DNA from: Candidatus Nitrosocosmicus franklandus
GTDB taxonomy: Archaea; Thermoproteota; Nitrososphaeria; Nitrososphaerales; Nitrososphaeraceae
DNA length: 64,000 bases
Reading direction: 5' to 3'
Assembly: GCF_900696045.1 (NCBI RefSeq)
Contig: NZ_LR216287.1
Span: forward strand, 930,001-994,000
Of this stretch, positions 45,929 to 54,952 are shown piece by piece. The position numbers and the translations under genes were made by a program. The notes beneath the pieces were generated by a model that ran no database searches, had not been told where the DNA came from, and saw only the letters and a program-made list of their open reading frames with translations. Every line of letters begins with the position of its first letter. Position 1 is the first letter of the stretch.

Positions 45929-46792
45929 TTAGTGTTTTTTCCAAGCATCTGCAGTTTCACTTGGAGCATAGTTTTCGTTTGAAGGATTTGCAAAAGCATG
46001 ACCAACATTTGGATAAATATAAATTTCATTTGTTATTCCAGTCTCGTTGAGTGCTTTTTCAAACTGATTGACAGAGTCTACCGATATTGATTGATCTTTT
46101 TCTCCAAATATTCCCAATATAGGCCACGTTATAGCTGAAAGGGATTGAGTATCATTAGTTAGTCTACCATAATATATTACTGTGGCAGCAAGAGGATTGT
46201 CTTTGCTGTCAAGTGCTAGTTGTAGTGACTGTTGGCCCCCAAAACACCATCCTAAAGACGCTATTTTAGTAGGATTAACGTTATCAAGGGATTGTAAATA
46301 TGTAACAGCAGACCTCAAATTATCGATTGCTATATCACGGTTCTCCCTAATTGCTGCAGTCAGTTCTCGTGATCGATTTTGATCAGTTGTAACTTCGCCA
46401 TTAAAGAGATCCGCTGCTAAGACCACATATCCGTTACTGGCAAGTAGATTAGCTGATTCTTTAATATAATCATTTAGTCCCTTATTTTCATGAATTAATA
46501 CAATTGCAGGTAATTTCCCTTCCAAATTAGTTTGGTTTAACAAAGGATAAACCAAATATCCCGTCGAGTTAGCATAATAGCTAATTGTCTTATTTTCTAT
46601 TGGTTGATCAGCAGAAATAGATGATGATGATAAATTACCATCGTTAAAACTTACCAAGGTCATGACGGAAATACCTGTTGTTTTTTGAGCTTCGACTATA
46701 TATTCAAACGACGTATTGACTATTAAGGAAACCGAAAGTACTACGGATAAGAAAGACATAAGAATCATTTTGGAAAGTTCCATAGTGAACAA
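45929..46792 (-). CDS. Exported dienelactone hydrolase-family protein, C-terminus frameshifted
   Basis: 287 aa. Signal or anchor at about residues 8-28, then an alpha/beta hydrolase of the dienelactone hydrolase family: IVLIHENKGLNDYI with Glu102, nucleophile Cys183 in GWCFGG, Asp233 (GEKDQS) and His265 (VGHAFAN). It likely hydrolyses lactones or esters outside the cell. The family normally ends in a helix; here a run of six A residues gives WKKH-stop, while a seventh A would read TLNFLDRYLKS and stop at 45900. So a one-base deletion in a homopolymer, or a base error, has clipped about 10 residues. The catalytic set is intact, so activity may remain. Confidence 0.87.
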   Translation of the reverse strand: MFTMELSKMILMSFLSVVLSVSLIVNTSFEYIVEAQKTTGISVMTLVSFNDGNLSSSSISADQPIENKTISYYANSTGYLVYPLLNQTNLEGKLPAIVLIHENKGLNDYIKESANLLASNGYVVLAADLFNGEVTTDQNRSRELTAAIRENRDIAIDNLRSAVTYLQSLDNVNPTKIASLGWCFGGQQSLQLALDSKDNPLAATVIYYGRLTNDTQSLSAITWPILGIFGEKDQSISVDSVNQFEKALNETGITNEIYIYPNVGHAFANPSNENYAPSETADAWKKH

Positions 46793-47558
46793 AACGTGTG
46801 TTATCGCTTTTAACTATTTTGTTGAGACTCCAAAGATCAGTAACCCAAGGCAATAAATTGATGCTTTTTCTTGATTTACAAAATTTTGAAAAATTCATTC
46901 CCAGTTGTTTCTATCTCTTTGTAAATCAAAAATGTCAGAAGTGTGAAAAACGTGTCCACTCTTATCTCTAAATATTACGTGTAACAATGCCATCCTTGAA
47001 ATTATTGTTTAAAATGGTTAGATGACACTCAGAGTAAAACACAAAAGTCAGATAAATAAAAGCAATAACAATACTGAAGGTAGTTTTTACTCCGATGCGG
47101 AGTTCTTATTCAAGTTCGTTTGCATAGTAAAAATGATGAATGGTAATGAAGCAAATCGATCAATATCATATACTATTTTATCCTAATAGAATTTTAAATA
47201 TTAATTTTGTATGGTATAATGAGCACTTCCGTATGACATCATGAGTTAGACTACTATTAGTAAATTAAGGAATTGATAATAAGGATAAGCCCAAGTAAAA
47301 TTTAACTTATTTCTTGGCATATCTCTTACAATCCTTTCTAACAAGCAAAGTTGTTAATCTGTAATATTTATCCTATTGTCAAGAGGTTCTCCTAATAACG
47401 AACTAGATTCGAATATTGTGGCAGATTCACGTAAGAAAAAAATAATCAGCATAACGTTACCCTTACTTTTTGGACAATTCTATTATCCCTGAAAGACATT
47501 GTGGATACTATCAATAACCGACAAAAAGGTATAAACCCTACAAAAATATAGAAGTGAT
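46793..47558. other. Gap without a clear gene
   Basis: Nothing recognised on either strand. Confidence 0.45.
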
Positions 47559-47783
47559 ATGCATAAGGATTGTAAGAATCTATTAGAATTATGTAAAAGA
47601 AACTACTTGTTTGCAGTAGATTCGAAAGGAGATCTAGTGTCTTTAAATGATCTATCTAATTTGAGTTCGTTTTCCAGCATAATCATGGAAATATCTGATG
47701 AAAAAGGCATCATATACAGGGTTCCTATTAAGTGTTGTCTAGACTGCGGGAAAAAATTATTGAATCAAGATAAAACAATTTAG
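47559..47783 (+). CDS. Hypothetical small Cys-rich protein
   Basis: 74 aa from ATG. Cys at residues 5 and 12 (DCKNLLELCKRN) and a C-terminal CCLDCGKK, which could bind a metal. Between them a small beta-rich core (YLFAVDSKGDLVSLNDL, IIMEISDEKGIIYRVPIK). Not recognised; looks like a compact zinc-binding domain. Stands alone. Confidence 0.6.
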   Translation: MHKDCKNLLELCKRNYLFAVDSKGDLVSLNDLSNLSSFSSIIMEISDEKGIIYRVPIKCCLDCGKKLLNQDKTI

Positions 47784-48472
47784 TCGATAGTAACACACAA
47801 TATTGTTATTCTGAATGTGAACTTACGGTCCTAAATGTGTTCGAAGTACGATGTACATCTTTAAAAATCTTGAATAAATTTGATTTAGAAAAAGAGGAAG
47901 ACAGTTGATCAGAAAGTCCATTCTATGGTCTGAATTAGTATTATTGAATCAAGGCTATTGAAACTTTTGCTAGAAACAATATCAACATTACGGTAAATTT
48001 TCGGGTTTATAATCTAGTTGCTCACATACAAATAACCAGAGATTACAAGAGTGAAAAAATCATCAGGTGTTACTAAACTAAGTAGTTTTTGTTTATATTC
48101 AACAGAACAAGCTCAAATTGAATTTATCGGTAAGACAGGCTATTTTGAATCATTATAGAAATCTGAGTAAATAATCAATGAATGTTCAAATAAAATACCT
48201 TAGTCAATAGAAACACGAGTTATAAGATTGTGGAAAAACACATACTTAGATTAGGTAATAGTATTTGTTTACGAGTAGAAAAATAGGTGGTGTTAGCATG
48301 AATGATTAACATTTGATGATCGGAGGTCCTGAAATGCCATCCTACATAAGGAAAAAACACCAGAAGCTTTTCAAAGATATTGAATATAGAAAACGAAGGA
48401 GTTGAAAATTTGATCGGTATTGGTCTTAAAACATTATAAGGAATCTATAAGCGATAATACGATATACAGAAC
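47784..48472. other. Gap with a short frame of doubtful value
   Basis: A GTG-started 35-codon frame at 48051-48158 (KKSSGVTKLSSFCLYSTEQA) is open; I do not call it. Nothing else seen. Confidence 0.4.
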
Positions 48473-48907
48473 ATGGCGAAAGAAATTCATACTGAAATTA
48501 ATATTAATGCACATGTCACAAAAGTATGGGAGTTACTGACAGATTTTCACAATTTTGAACTATGGAATCCGTTTATTCGAAAAATAGAAGGCACGCCAAC
48601 CATTGAAACAAAAATCAAGATTCACATTAGTACATCGAGAGGCAAAAAAAGAATTTATCAACCAAAAATTACGAAGTTGGTACCATCAAAAGAACTGCGA
48701 TGGTTTGGAAAATCAATGATACCTGGTTTTTTTAATGGAGAAAGGATCTTTGTCTTAGAACCACTTGAGAACAATCATACACGGGTTATACACAAAGAGA
48801 TATTTACCGGAATATTGGTAGATCTGGTGGGAAATCGTTTGGATAAAGATCTGTATGACAGCTTTGTTTCTATGAACGAGGCATTAAAAAAACGGGCTGA
48901 ACAATAA
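48473..48907 (+). CDS. SRPBCC (polyketide cyclase-like) domain protein
   Basis: 144 aa, one START/Bet v1-like domain filling the whole protein: EIHTEININAHVTKVWELLT, DFHNFELWNPFIRKIEG, a beta sheet (KIHISTSRGKKRIYQPKITK, ELRWFGKSMIPGFFNGERIF, NHTRVIHKEIF) and a long C-terminal helix (KDLYDSFVSMNEALKKRAEQ). The fold makes a hydrophobic cavity for lipids, polyketides or aromatic compounds. Ligand unknown. Cytosolic, alone. Confidence 0.87.
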   Translation: MAKEIHTEININAHVTKVWELLTDFHNFELWNPFIRKIEGTPTIETKIKIHISTSRGKKRIYQPKITKLVPSKELRWFGKSMIPGFFNGERIFVLEPLENNHTRVIHKEIFTGILVDLVGNRLDKDLYDSFVSMNEALKKRAEQ

Positions 48908-49119
48908 TATTTTATATAAAAATCCAAAATAGTAATACCCTCATAGATTAAGAATATTTATCAAGAACCGATGATTTACATAAATACAAGTTTAATCGCT
49001 TTATATTTTTACTCTCGCTTTTTATTTAACATACATATAATTTTAAAATGAGTTACAAAAAATTTCATAAAATCATTCTCTTAATTTAGTCAAGAATGGT
49101 TACAGACTTTGATTCTATT

Positions 49120-49269
49120 TTACTTCTTTTTAGTGATCTTTTTATTACTTGTTGAGGTTTTAGTACTACTACTGCCACTACTTTTGCTTGTTACTTTTTT
49201 CTTGGTTCCCTTATCGGATTTTGTTGTAACTTTTTTATCTTCCTTTGGATTACCTTTTTTTGATACCAT
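49120..49269 (-). CDS. Very lysine-rich small protein
   Basis: 49 aa from ATG (MVSKKGNPKEDKKVTTKS...), about one third Lys with Ser/Thr/Gly between, ending ITKKK. Low complexity and disordered like a histone tail or a ribosome- or DNA-binding tail. No cysteine, no hydrophobic core. The opposite strand also has an open frame, but that would be a Leu/Phe string made only by the complement of these Lys codons. Unrecognised; could bind nucleic acid. Confidence 0.5.
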   Translation of the reverse strand: MVSKKGNPKEDKKVTTKSDKGTKKKVTSKSSGSSSTKTSTSNKKITKKK

Positions 49270-50034
49270 TCAAAAAGTGATGGATACATACTATTTACAA
49301 AGTATCCTCAAATGTAATATAAAAAAGACTTTATGAAATATAATCAAACAATTCCTGCAAGTCTTGATTCAACAGCATCTATGCTGAGAATTTACTGTAA
49401 AGCATACGATATAATCCCTTATCACTAAGGAGAGTGATCATTCTTTGGTTCGGTAAAGATTCTTTGCTTCGACTTTAAATAAATTGGATTGCAAATTATG
49501 TGTAACACATCTTCCAGAAGAGTTTCAAAAACCTCTTTCAAAAACATCGATCTTAGTTATGACATAATCCTGATGAATATCTAGAGATTTACCTAAGTTA
49601 TTTTCATTTATTCTCATGATATTCTTTGTTAGAAATATTGGTCTGAAACGTTATTTGACATTCATAATAGAAATCACAAACAAAAAATAAATGAACATTA
49701 GTTGGAATAGGATCCAATGGATGATCTTCTCTTCCAATGTACGTGTGGACATGAGTTATTATGCATAATGATTAATATCCCTATGCACAATCAATCATCA
49801 GATCAAATATTGAATTCATAGCCAAACGAAGAATCGATTATGATGTAATCGGTTAAAAATACTGTTACTTTATATTGTAACTACATCTATCTAAGGGTCA
49901 TAAATTAACAGAACTAGATTTTATTACAAAATATGTAATACATCACTCAAGGATATCTATTTTGGACAAAGGCTCGCAAATAATTCGAAATTTGCTCATC
50001 ACTAATTTTTAAGACAAAAATTAAGTTAACTAGT
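49270..50034. other. Gap without a clear gene
   Basis: About 770 bases, nothing recognised. Confidence 0.45.
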
Positions 50035-50175
50035 ATAAAAGAACAAATCGCAGAAAGAATAATTTTAGAAACTATCAAAGAAATTAATGAGAATCCACAT
50101 ATAGTCAAAGGAAATGGATGTGCTGCATGTCATGTGCTGTATACATTGTCTAAAGAAATGGAACTGAACGAGTAA
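50035..50175 (+). CDS. Possible small CxxCH protein without a standard start
   Basis: The frame reads KEQIAERIILETIKEINENP, then HIVKGNGCAACHVLYTLSKE and MELNE-stop: an amphipathic helix, a CAACH motif and a second helix, clearly protein-like. It is open from 49984, but no ATG, GTG or TTG precedes the helix, only ATA or ATT codons. Either it uses a rare start or it is the tail of a broken gene. The next gene begins 25 bases on. Confidence 0.35.
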   Translation: MKEQIAERIILETIKEINENPHIVKGNGCAACHVLYTLSKEMELNE

Positions 50176-50200
50176 GAGGCTTCGAATTTATTGTCAGATA

Positions 50201-50569
50201 TTGCTTTCTAATTCTGTGCTGGATTCATCATTCATAGAAATGATAGAATACATACATATGAAAAGAAGAATGATGGGTACGATATTTGCGCTGAAAACAA
50301 GAGAGGCAAAAGATAGTTACATCTTGTCAAATCTTAAGAACACTTTAGAAGAATTGCAATCAGACATGATATGTTATGGTGTAGATATTGTTCTAAGAAA
50401 ACTATTGTTAACAATGATTTACCTCGATATTGCAAAGAACATAGGAATCGATCATCATGCATCAACTGAAGAGCTTTACTATGTTGTCAGAAAACACGAG
50501 TCAAGATTTCATGAAAATATAGCTGAATTTATGGATCAACTTCGTCACAGGATCCGAAATAGGCATTAA
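50201..50569 (+). CDS. Hypothetical all-helical protein
   Basis: 122 aa from TTG; an in-frame ATG about 13 codons later is the alternative. Predicted helical throughout (IEMIEYIHMKRRMMGTIFAL, KDSYILSNLKNTLEELQSDM, VLRKLLLTMIYLDIAKNIGI, ESRFHENIAEFMDQLRHRI). No family recognised; soluble. It may be co-transcribed with the CAACH frame directly before it. Confidence 0.55.
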   Translation: MLSNSVLDSSFIEMIEYIHMKRRMMGTIFALKTREAKDSYILSNLKNTLEELQSDMICYGVDIVLRKLLLTMIYLDIAKNIGIDHHASTEELYYVVRKHESRFHENIAEFMDQLRHRIRNRH

Positions 50570-51428
50570 ATTATATGATAGGCACCTCGTACGAGAAAAT
50601 ACGGATTTAAAACCGTAACAAAACTTTTGGGCTACCCATTCTATTCACAATACTAGTAACTTGTATTGTTTCTTAAGTATTAACCACTTTTTTAACAGAT
50701 CACAATTACCGAACTTAGAAAGATCGTTCACGAAGCTAACTTTTGTTGTATGCACAATTTTTTTTCTTTATAATTTATGAGCGAAACTTTATTCAACAAT
50801 ATATTTATTATGTCACTATGCGATTAGATCGAGAACTCGAAACAAAAATATAATATCTATTAGAAGTTCACAGCAAGTAACATACTGAGAGAAGGAGTTT
50901 GTTTATACCAAATTAGAATTCTATTAATGATTAGACAAAATATTCCGTTAAAATAGCCTGTAGAAAAGTTAGGTTCAGAAAAGAGCATAGTTAACTTATC
51001 CGAATACAAACATCAAGTCCAAGTGGTTTGAAAATATTTACACAAAAATTTTAAGAGGGTTTCCAAGACCTGTATCGCCTAGAATAATTTTTTTTATAAT
51101 CATCGTCAAACTGTGAACATTATGCAACATTCATGTATATAACCCATTTAAAAACTGTAATCTTTAGTCCAAAGGAGTATAGACAAAAATCAAAAATATA
51201 CTGTACATGAATGTATATAATACTGTAATTATTTAAAAACTATAGCAATAATTAATTCATTCAAGATGTGAATCCCAGAACTTAAAATATACACAATTAT
51301 TAAGATCGCTATAAAACTTTTACAGATATGTATAATAATCCAATAAAACTTGACGAAAGGTCAGAAAAATCTTGACATTTATTCAAGTTGAACTTATCGT
51401 TTAAATATTTTCATTGTCCAGATAATTT
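50570..51428. other. Gap without a clear gene
   Basis: Contains two similar A/T-rich stretches near 51135 and 51215 (both with ATGTATATAA); no gene recognised. Confidence 0.4.
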
Positions 51429-52016
51429 ATGTCATCAGGAAGGGAATTTAACGAAAGTCCAAATCATTTTATGGTATTGGACGCCATAGCTAGGGGAATG
51501 AAGAAAATAGACAGTATTGCAAAAGTTACCAAACTATCAAAGGATGAAGTGAAATTAATTGTTAATGATTTATTAACTCAAAAACTCGTAAACGCAAATG
51601 AAAAGCGAGGTTTTTTTGGCAACAAAAAAATTGAACTGTCGATAACAGATACAGGCTCCAGAATACTCGAAACCAAGAAAGAAGAACTGTCTTATAAATC
51701 ACAAAAGCTTCAACAACTGTATCAAAGTGGAGATAGAAGCCAAATGCAGAGTTATATGCAAGATAATAGAATGTGGATACCAATGATGCTGTTCTCTGGA
51801 TTGATAAATATGGTAATGTTTGCATCCATGATGTCATTTATGGGTATGGCAATGAACCCTGCAGAAAGTGCTCAAACAGAGGGACAAGTAGATCAGTCAG
51901 GTGGATCGGCAGCAGAGGATTCAGGGGCTGCAGCAGACTCCGGGGATGCAGGAGGATTTAGTGATACAGGGTTCGATGGTGGCGGAATGGATACAGGGGG
52001 TTTTGATTCATTCTAA
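51429..52016 (+). CDS. Winged-helix protein with membrane segment and Gly/Asp tail
   Basis: 195 aa. N-terminal winged helix (about 10-75): NHFMVLDAIARGMKKIDSIA, KVTKLSKDEVKLIVNDLLTQ, KIELSITDTGSRIL. A coiled helix and a Met-rich hydrophobic segment (about 117-142, WIPMMLFSGLINMVMFASMM) follow, then a Gly/Ser/Asp-rich tail of about 50 residues. The order is DNA-binding head, membrane anchor, disordered acidic tail. It may tether DNA or a regulator to the membrane; function unknown. Confidence 0.75.
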   Translation: MSSGREFNESPNHFMVLDAIARGMKKIDSIAKVTKLSKDEVKLIVNDLLTQKLVNANEKRGFFGNKKIELSITDTGSRILETKKEELSYKSQKLQQLYQSGDRSQMQSYMQDNRMWIPMMLFSGLINMVMFASMMSFMGMAMNPAESAQTEGQVDQSGGSAAEDSGAAADSGDAGGFSDTGFDGGGMDTGGFDSF

Positions 52017-52200
52017 AAAATCATATTAATTATTGTCGGTTGATTTAAGACACAATCAAAATTAAGCTCGATAATAAAAAAGAACTGATTTGTCAAACAC
52101 AAAGAGTAATAAAGAACAACAATAAAAAATAACTATAATATCATAATCGTTTTTATACACGAGTCTATATTTTATAATAAAACAAACTGCAATTTAATTA

Positions 52201-52776
52201 ATGTATTTATACTTTGAAGGTATCATTCATAACTATCAAATGCCTTTTCAGAGAACCACTAAAATTCGTGATATTATGACCAGAAAACTTGAAACAATAG
52301 GATCGACCGCCTCTGCACATGAGGTGGCAATAAAGATGCGAGATAAAAAAGTCAGTTCTGTTCTTGTAATGGATGAGAGATACGGTATTCCACTTGGAAT
52401 TGTTACTGAGAGAGATCTAGCAAGAAAAGTGTGCGTTACTGACAAGAACAGCACTCAATTATTGGCTAGCAAGGTAATGTCATTTCCTTTAATCAAAGTA
52501 AATTCAGAAGTATCTGCCCTGGAAGCAGCGGATTTGATGTTAAAAAACAAGGTTAGGCACTTACTTGTCGTTTCTACAGAATCCCAACAAGAAAAAAGGG
52601 AGAATGGGATAAACGAGGATAAAGATCTGCTTAAACCTGTCGGCATAATAACCCCTATGGACTTTATCAGATATAAATTAGTGATATCTAGTGGATATCT
52701 ATCCAAAGATAGCCACGAGGATAACGACACTAAGAGAATTCTAGAATATTATAAGAATGATGCAAATTTTGATTGA
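52201..52776 (+). CDS. Two-CBS-domain protein
   Basis: 191 aa; the ATG at 52201 fits a TATA-like box (about 52170-52178), but the ATG at 52240 would match the usual domain start. Two CBS domains: KIRDIMTRKLETIGSTASAH to YGIPLGIVTERDLARKV, and ASKVMSFPLIKVNSEVSALE to KPVGIITPMDFIRYKL. CBS pairs bind adenosyl ligands (AMP, ATP, SAM) or magnesium and regulate partner proteins. The second domain has a charged insert (ESQQEKRENGINEDKDL). No fused enzyme; partner unknown. Confidence 0.88.
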   Translation: MYLYFEGIIHNYQMPFQRTTKIRDIMTRKLETIGSTASAHEVAIKMRDKKVSSVLVMDERYGIPLGIVTERDLARKVCVTDKNSTQLLASKVMSFPLIKVNSEVSALEAADLMLKNKVRHLLVVSTESQQEKRENGINEDKDLLKPVGIITPMDFIRYKLVISSGYLSKDSHEDNDTKRILEYYKNDANFD

Positions 52777-52827
52777 TAAAAATAATTATCATTGGATTCT
52801 TGATAAACTAGATCTGCTGCTTCTAAT

Positions 52828-53142
52828 CTAATCAAATAGAACCAGAACATCGTTATTCTCGATTCTAGTCTCGTATGTGGTCAACGGTGTTTCTGCAGGA
52901 GGATTCTGAGGTACACCATCATTTAACTTAAACGCTGACAAGTGTAAAGGGCAAGTAAGCGTTTTTTCATCTTCATTTAATATTCCTTCAGATAAATCAG
53001 CAAAAGCATGAGTGCATATTCTATCAGCTGCGTAAATATTGTCACCTGCTTTAACTACCATAATTTCCTTATTATCATGGTTAAATGATACGATATTGTT
53101 GTTATCTAATGAGCTTAGTTCACATACTTTTATCCACGTCAT
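52828..53142 (-). CDS. Rieske-type [2Fe-2S] ferredoxin
   Basis: 104 aa from the ATG at 53142; an upstream open frame to 53343 runs through a large palindrome and is not part of the protein. Cluster motifs: Cys43-T-His45 (RICTHAFADLSEG) and Cys64-P-L-His67 (TCPLHLSAF). These hold a [2Fe-2S] centre with two Cys and two His. Size and lack of other domains match soluble Rieske ferredoxins that pass electrons to oxygenases or reductases. Partner enzyme not seen nearby. A perfect 53-bp palindrome begins 42 bases upstream. Confidence 0.9.
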   Translation of the reverse strand: MTWIKVCELSSLDNNNIVSFNHDNKEIMVVKAGDNIYAADRICTHAFADLSEGILNEDEKTLTCPLHLSAFKLNDGVPQNPPAETPLTTYETRIENNDVLVLFD

Positions 53143-53183
53143 ATAGGAACTATAGGAGATAAACTTGTATTTTGCTTTTTTGT

Positions 53184-53236
53184 AAATAAAATTAAAATAG
53201 CCATAACAAGTTGTTATGGCTATTTTAATTTTATTT
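53184..53236. repeat. Perfect 53-bp palindrome (26-bp arms, 1-base centre)
   Basis: Left arm 53184-53209 and right arm 53211-53236 are exact reverse complements around a single G at 53210. Arm features: AAATAAAATTAAAATAG then CCATAACAA. It lies in the promoter or leader of the Rieske gene, not at the end of a gene, and no poly-T follows, so a simple terminator is less likely. Confidence 0.95.
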
Positions 53237-53484
53237 GCATAATTAATCTTATAACTTAAAAGTTGTAAAAATCGATGGACTCTATAGTAAGATACAAAAA
53301 AAACGTAACCTGTGTTAATAACGTTAATAAGCATTTTTATCATGATTACGTATGAAGATATTCTATTAATTATTGGAAAAAGTCATCTACTTTGCTTCCG
53401 TATATAGAAGAGATTAAATCTTTTATTAATGATAAAGAATAGAATAAGGTAGTCGATCCCCCATAAATTTCAAAAATATAATTG

Positions 53485-53835
53485 TCAATCTATCTTATCT
53501 TTTGCCTTTCCTGCAACATCTTTCGTTGTGTCTACTACCTTGTCTTTGACATCTCCAAGCTTATCCGTAATTGAATCCAATACTGACTCTTCTTCATTTC
53601 CTCTTTTCTGCTCAAATGTTTTTAGTTCAGAATCAGAAACATTCAATATTAATTGAGTGCCATCATATGCCTCAACTTTTGATTTGGGTACTAAATAAAT
53701 ATTTTCACTTGCACCATCCTTTTCAACTACAATCGAATCATCCCTTTCTCCAATTATGTTTCCCACAACTTGCCTGTCAGATAGAATTACGCCCTTTTTC
53801 GATATTATTAATTCTGAAAAATCTATATTACTCAT
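53485..53835 (-). CDS. PRC-barrel-like protein with amphipathic tail
   Basis: 116 aa. N-terminal 75 residues are beta-rich (DFSELIISKKGVILSDRQVV, GNIIGERDDSIVVEKDG, NIYLVPKSKVEAYDGTQLIL), like a PRC-barrel/DUF2171 domain. The rest is a charged helix with 11-residue-like repeats (ITDKLGDVKDKVVDTTKDVA, GKAKDKID) similar to CsbD/LEA stress proteins. Likely soluble; a stress or RNA/membrane-surface role is inference. Stands alone. Confidence 0.7.
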   Translation of the reverse strand: MSNIDFSELIISKKGVILSDRQVVGNIIGERDDSIVVEKDGASENIYLVPKSKVEAYDGTQLILNVSDSELKTFEQKRGNEEESVLDSITDKLGDVKDKVVDTTKDVAGKAKDKID

Positions 53836-54715
53836 ATTTACTTTGGTTCAAATAACTATAAAAGGATCTATATTTTAATAAATCAACTGAAATATATAAA
53901 GCAAAATACTTTCAACAGTAAGACCAATCATCATAATTTGCTGCCAAAGTTGGTATTACCACTGATGTTTCAAAAACAAGATTCATTTGAGCAACACCGT
54001 ATGAAAATTATATTCATGACTTGATATTTACCAAAATACTGACTAGCAGAGGACCCATTACAGTAAAGTATAAGAAGATTATCCAACTACCTCAATAAAC
54101 CATATTTGTTCTTCGTACTAGATCCGCTTAGTATCGTCATAGCCACTAAAGATTATTTATGATAGGTTATAATTCAATACATCCAAATGCAAGAAAGATC
54201 TATAGTATCAAATGAAAAAAGAATGATTTACCAGTTTAACTTTGCTTTATTTTTTTATTAATACAGCTAACTTTCTTTTTGAACGTGACCTAGTTATCGG
54301 TTTGGCCATTTACATAGTTTTAATACACTATTAATAATATCACAGACACTTTATGCATGAATTCTGGTATATGAATAAAGATATATGCACTATTACTTGG
54401 ATAGCTAACAGGGTATCACTTGCTAGTCATTATTAGAAAAATGAGAGAAGTGACCATTGACGATAAAAAGCATGCAGCCGGTTACTCTGAAAGAAGATGA
54501 AGTCGTGATAGACATCCTATTAAGTGTTCTCACAATGTATACAGTCCAATCAAGGTTTCAACATACACTAAATGTCAAGTCAACAATTATATCAATTAAC
54601 TTGAGAGTGTTTAATTTGCTCCAATTTTCATAAACTAGTAAATTAGACCAATATTCAGAATAGATATTTGATTCTCCTTTGATTATCGGTCTAAACCTAA
54701 TATCAAAAGAATATC
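53836..54715. other. Gap without a clear gene
   Basis: About 880 bases; nothing recognised on either strand. Confidence 0.45.
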
Positions 54716-54952
54716 TCAAAAACTGTTGCTTTTTGGATCGCCATTGTAAGACTTGCAATTAGGACATTGAAGCATAACGTCGCGATAATTATAAACCATT
54801 ATATTTTCTGCCAATACAAATCCACAGTTGCCGCAAATATGGGATTCTAATTCTACTCCCTTTATCAAGACGTCTTTCTCATCAATAGTAAAAATTGTCT
54901 TTTTCTTCGCACTGGGAGGTGGTATGACGTTTAGTTTAATTATTTTAGTCAT
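54716..54952 (-). CDS. Small zinc-ribbon protein
   Basis: 78 aa. After a basic N-terminus (PPPSAKKKTIFTIDEKDV), CGNCGFVLAENIMVYN and QCPNCKSYNG form a CxxC-x~20-CPxC zinc ribbon. Such stand-alone ribbons are common in archaea and often bind nucleic acid or other proteins. Role unknown; a TATA-like element is expected near 54975. Confidence 0.7.
   Translation of the reverse strand: MTKIIKLNVIPPPSAKKKTIFTIDEKDVLIKGVELESHICGNCGFVLAENIMVYNYRDVMLQCPNCKSYNGDPKSNSF

Noticed and set aside
53143-53343. N-terminal extension of the Rieske protein
   Set aside because: The extension is translated through the 53-bp palindrome, is chance-like, and the Rieske fold begins at 53142.
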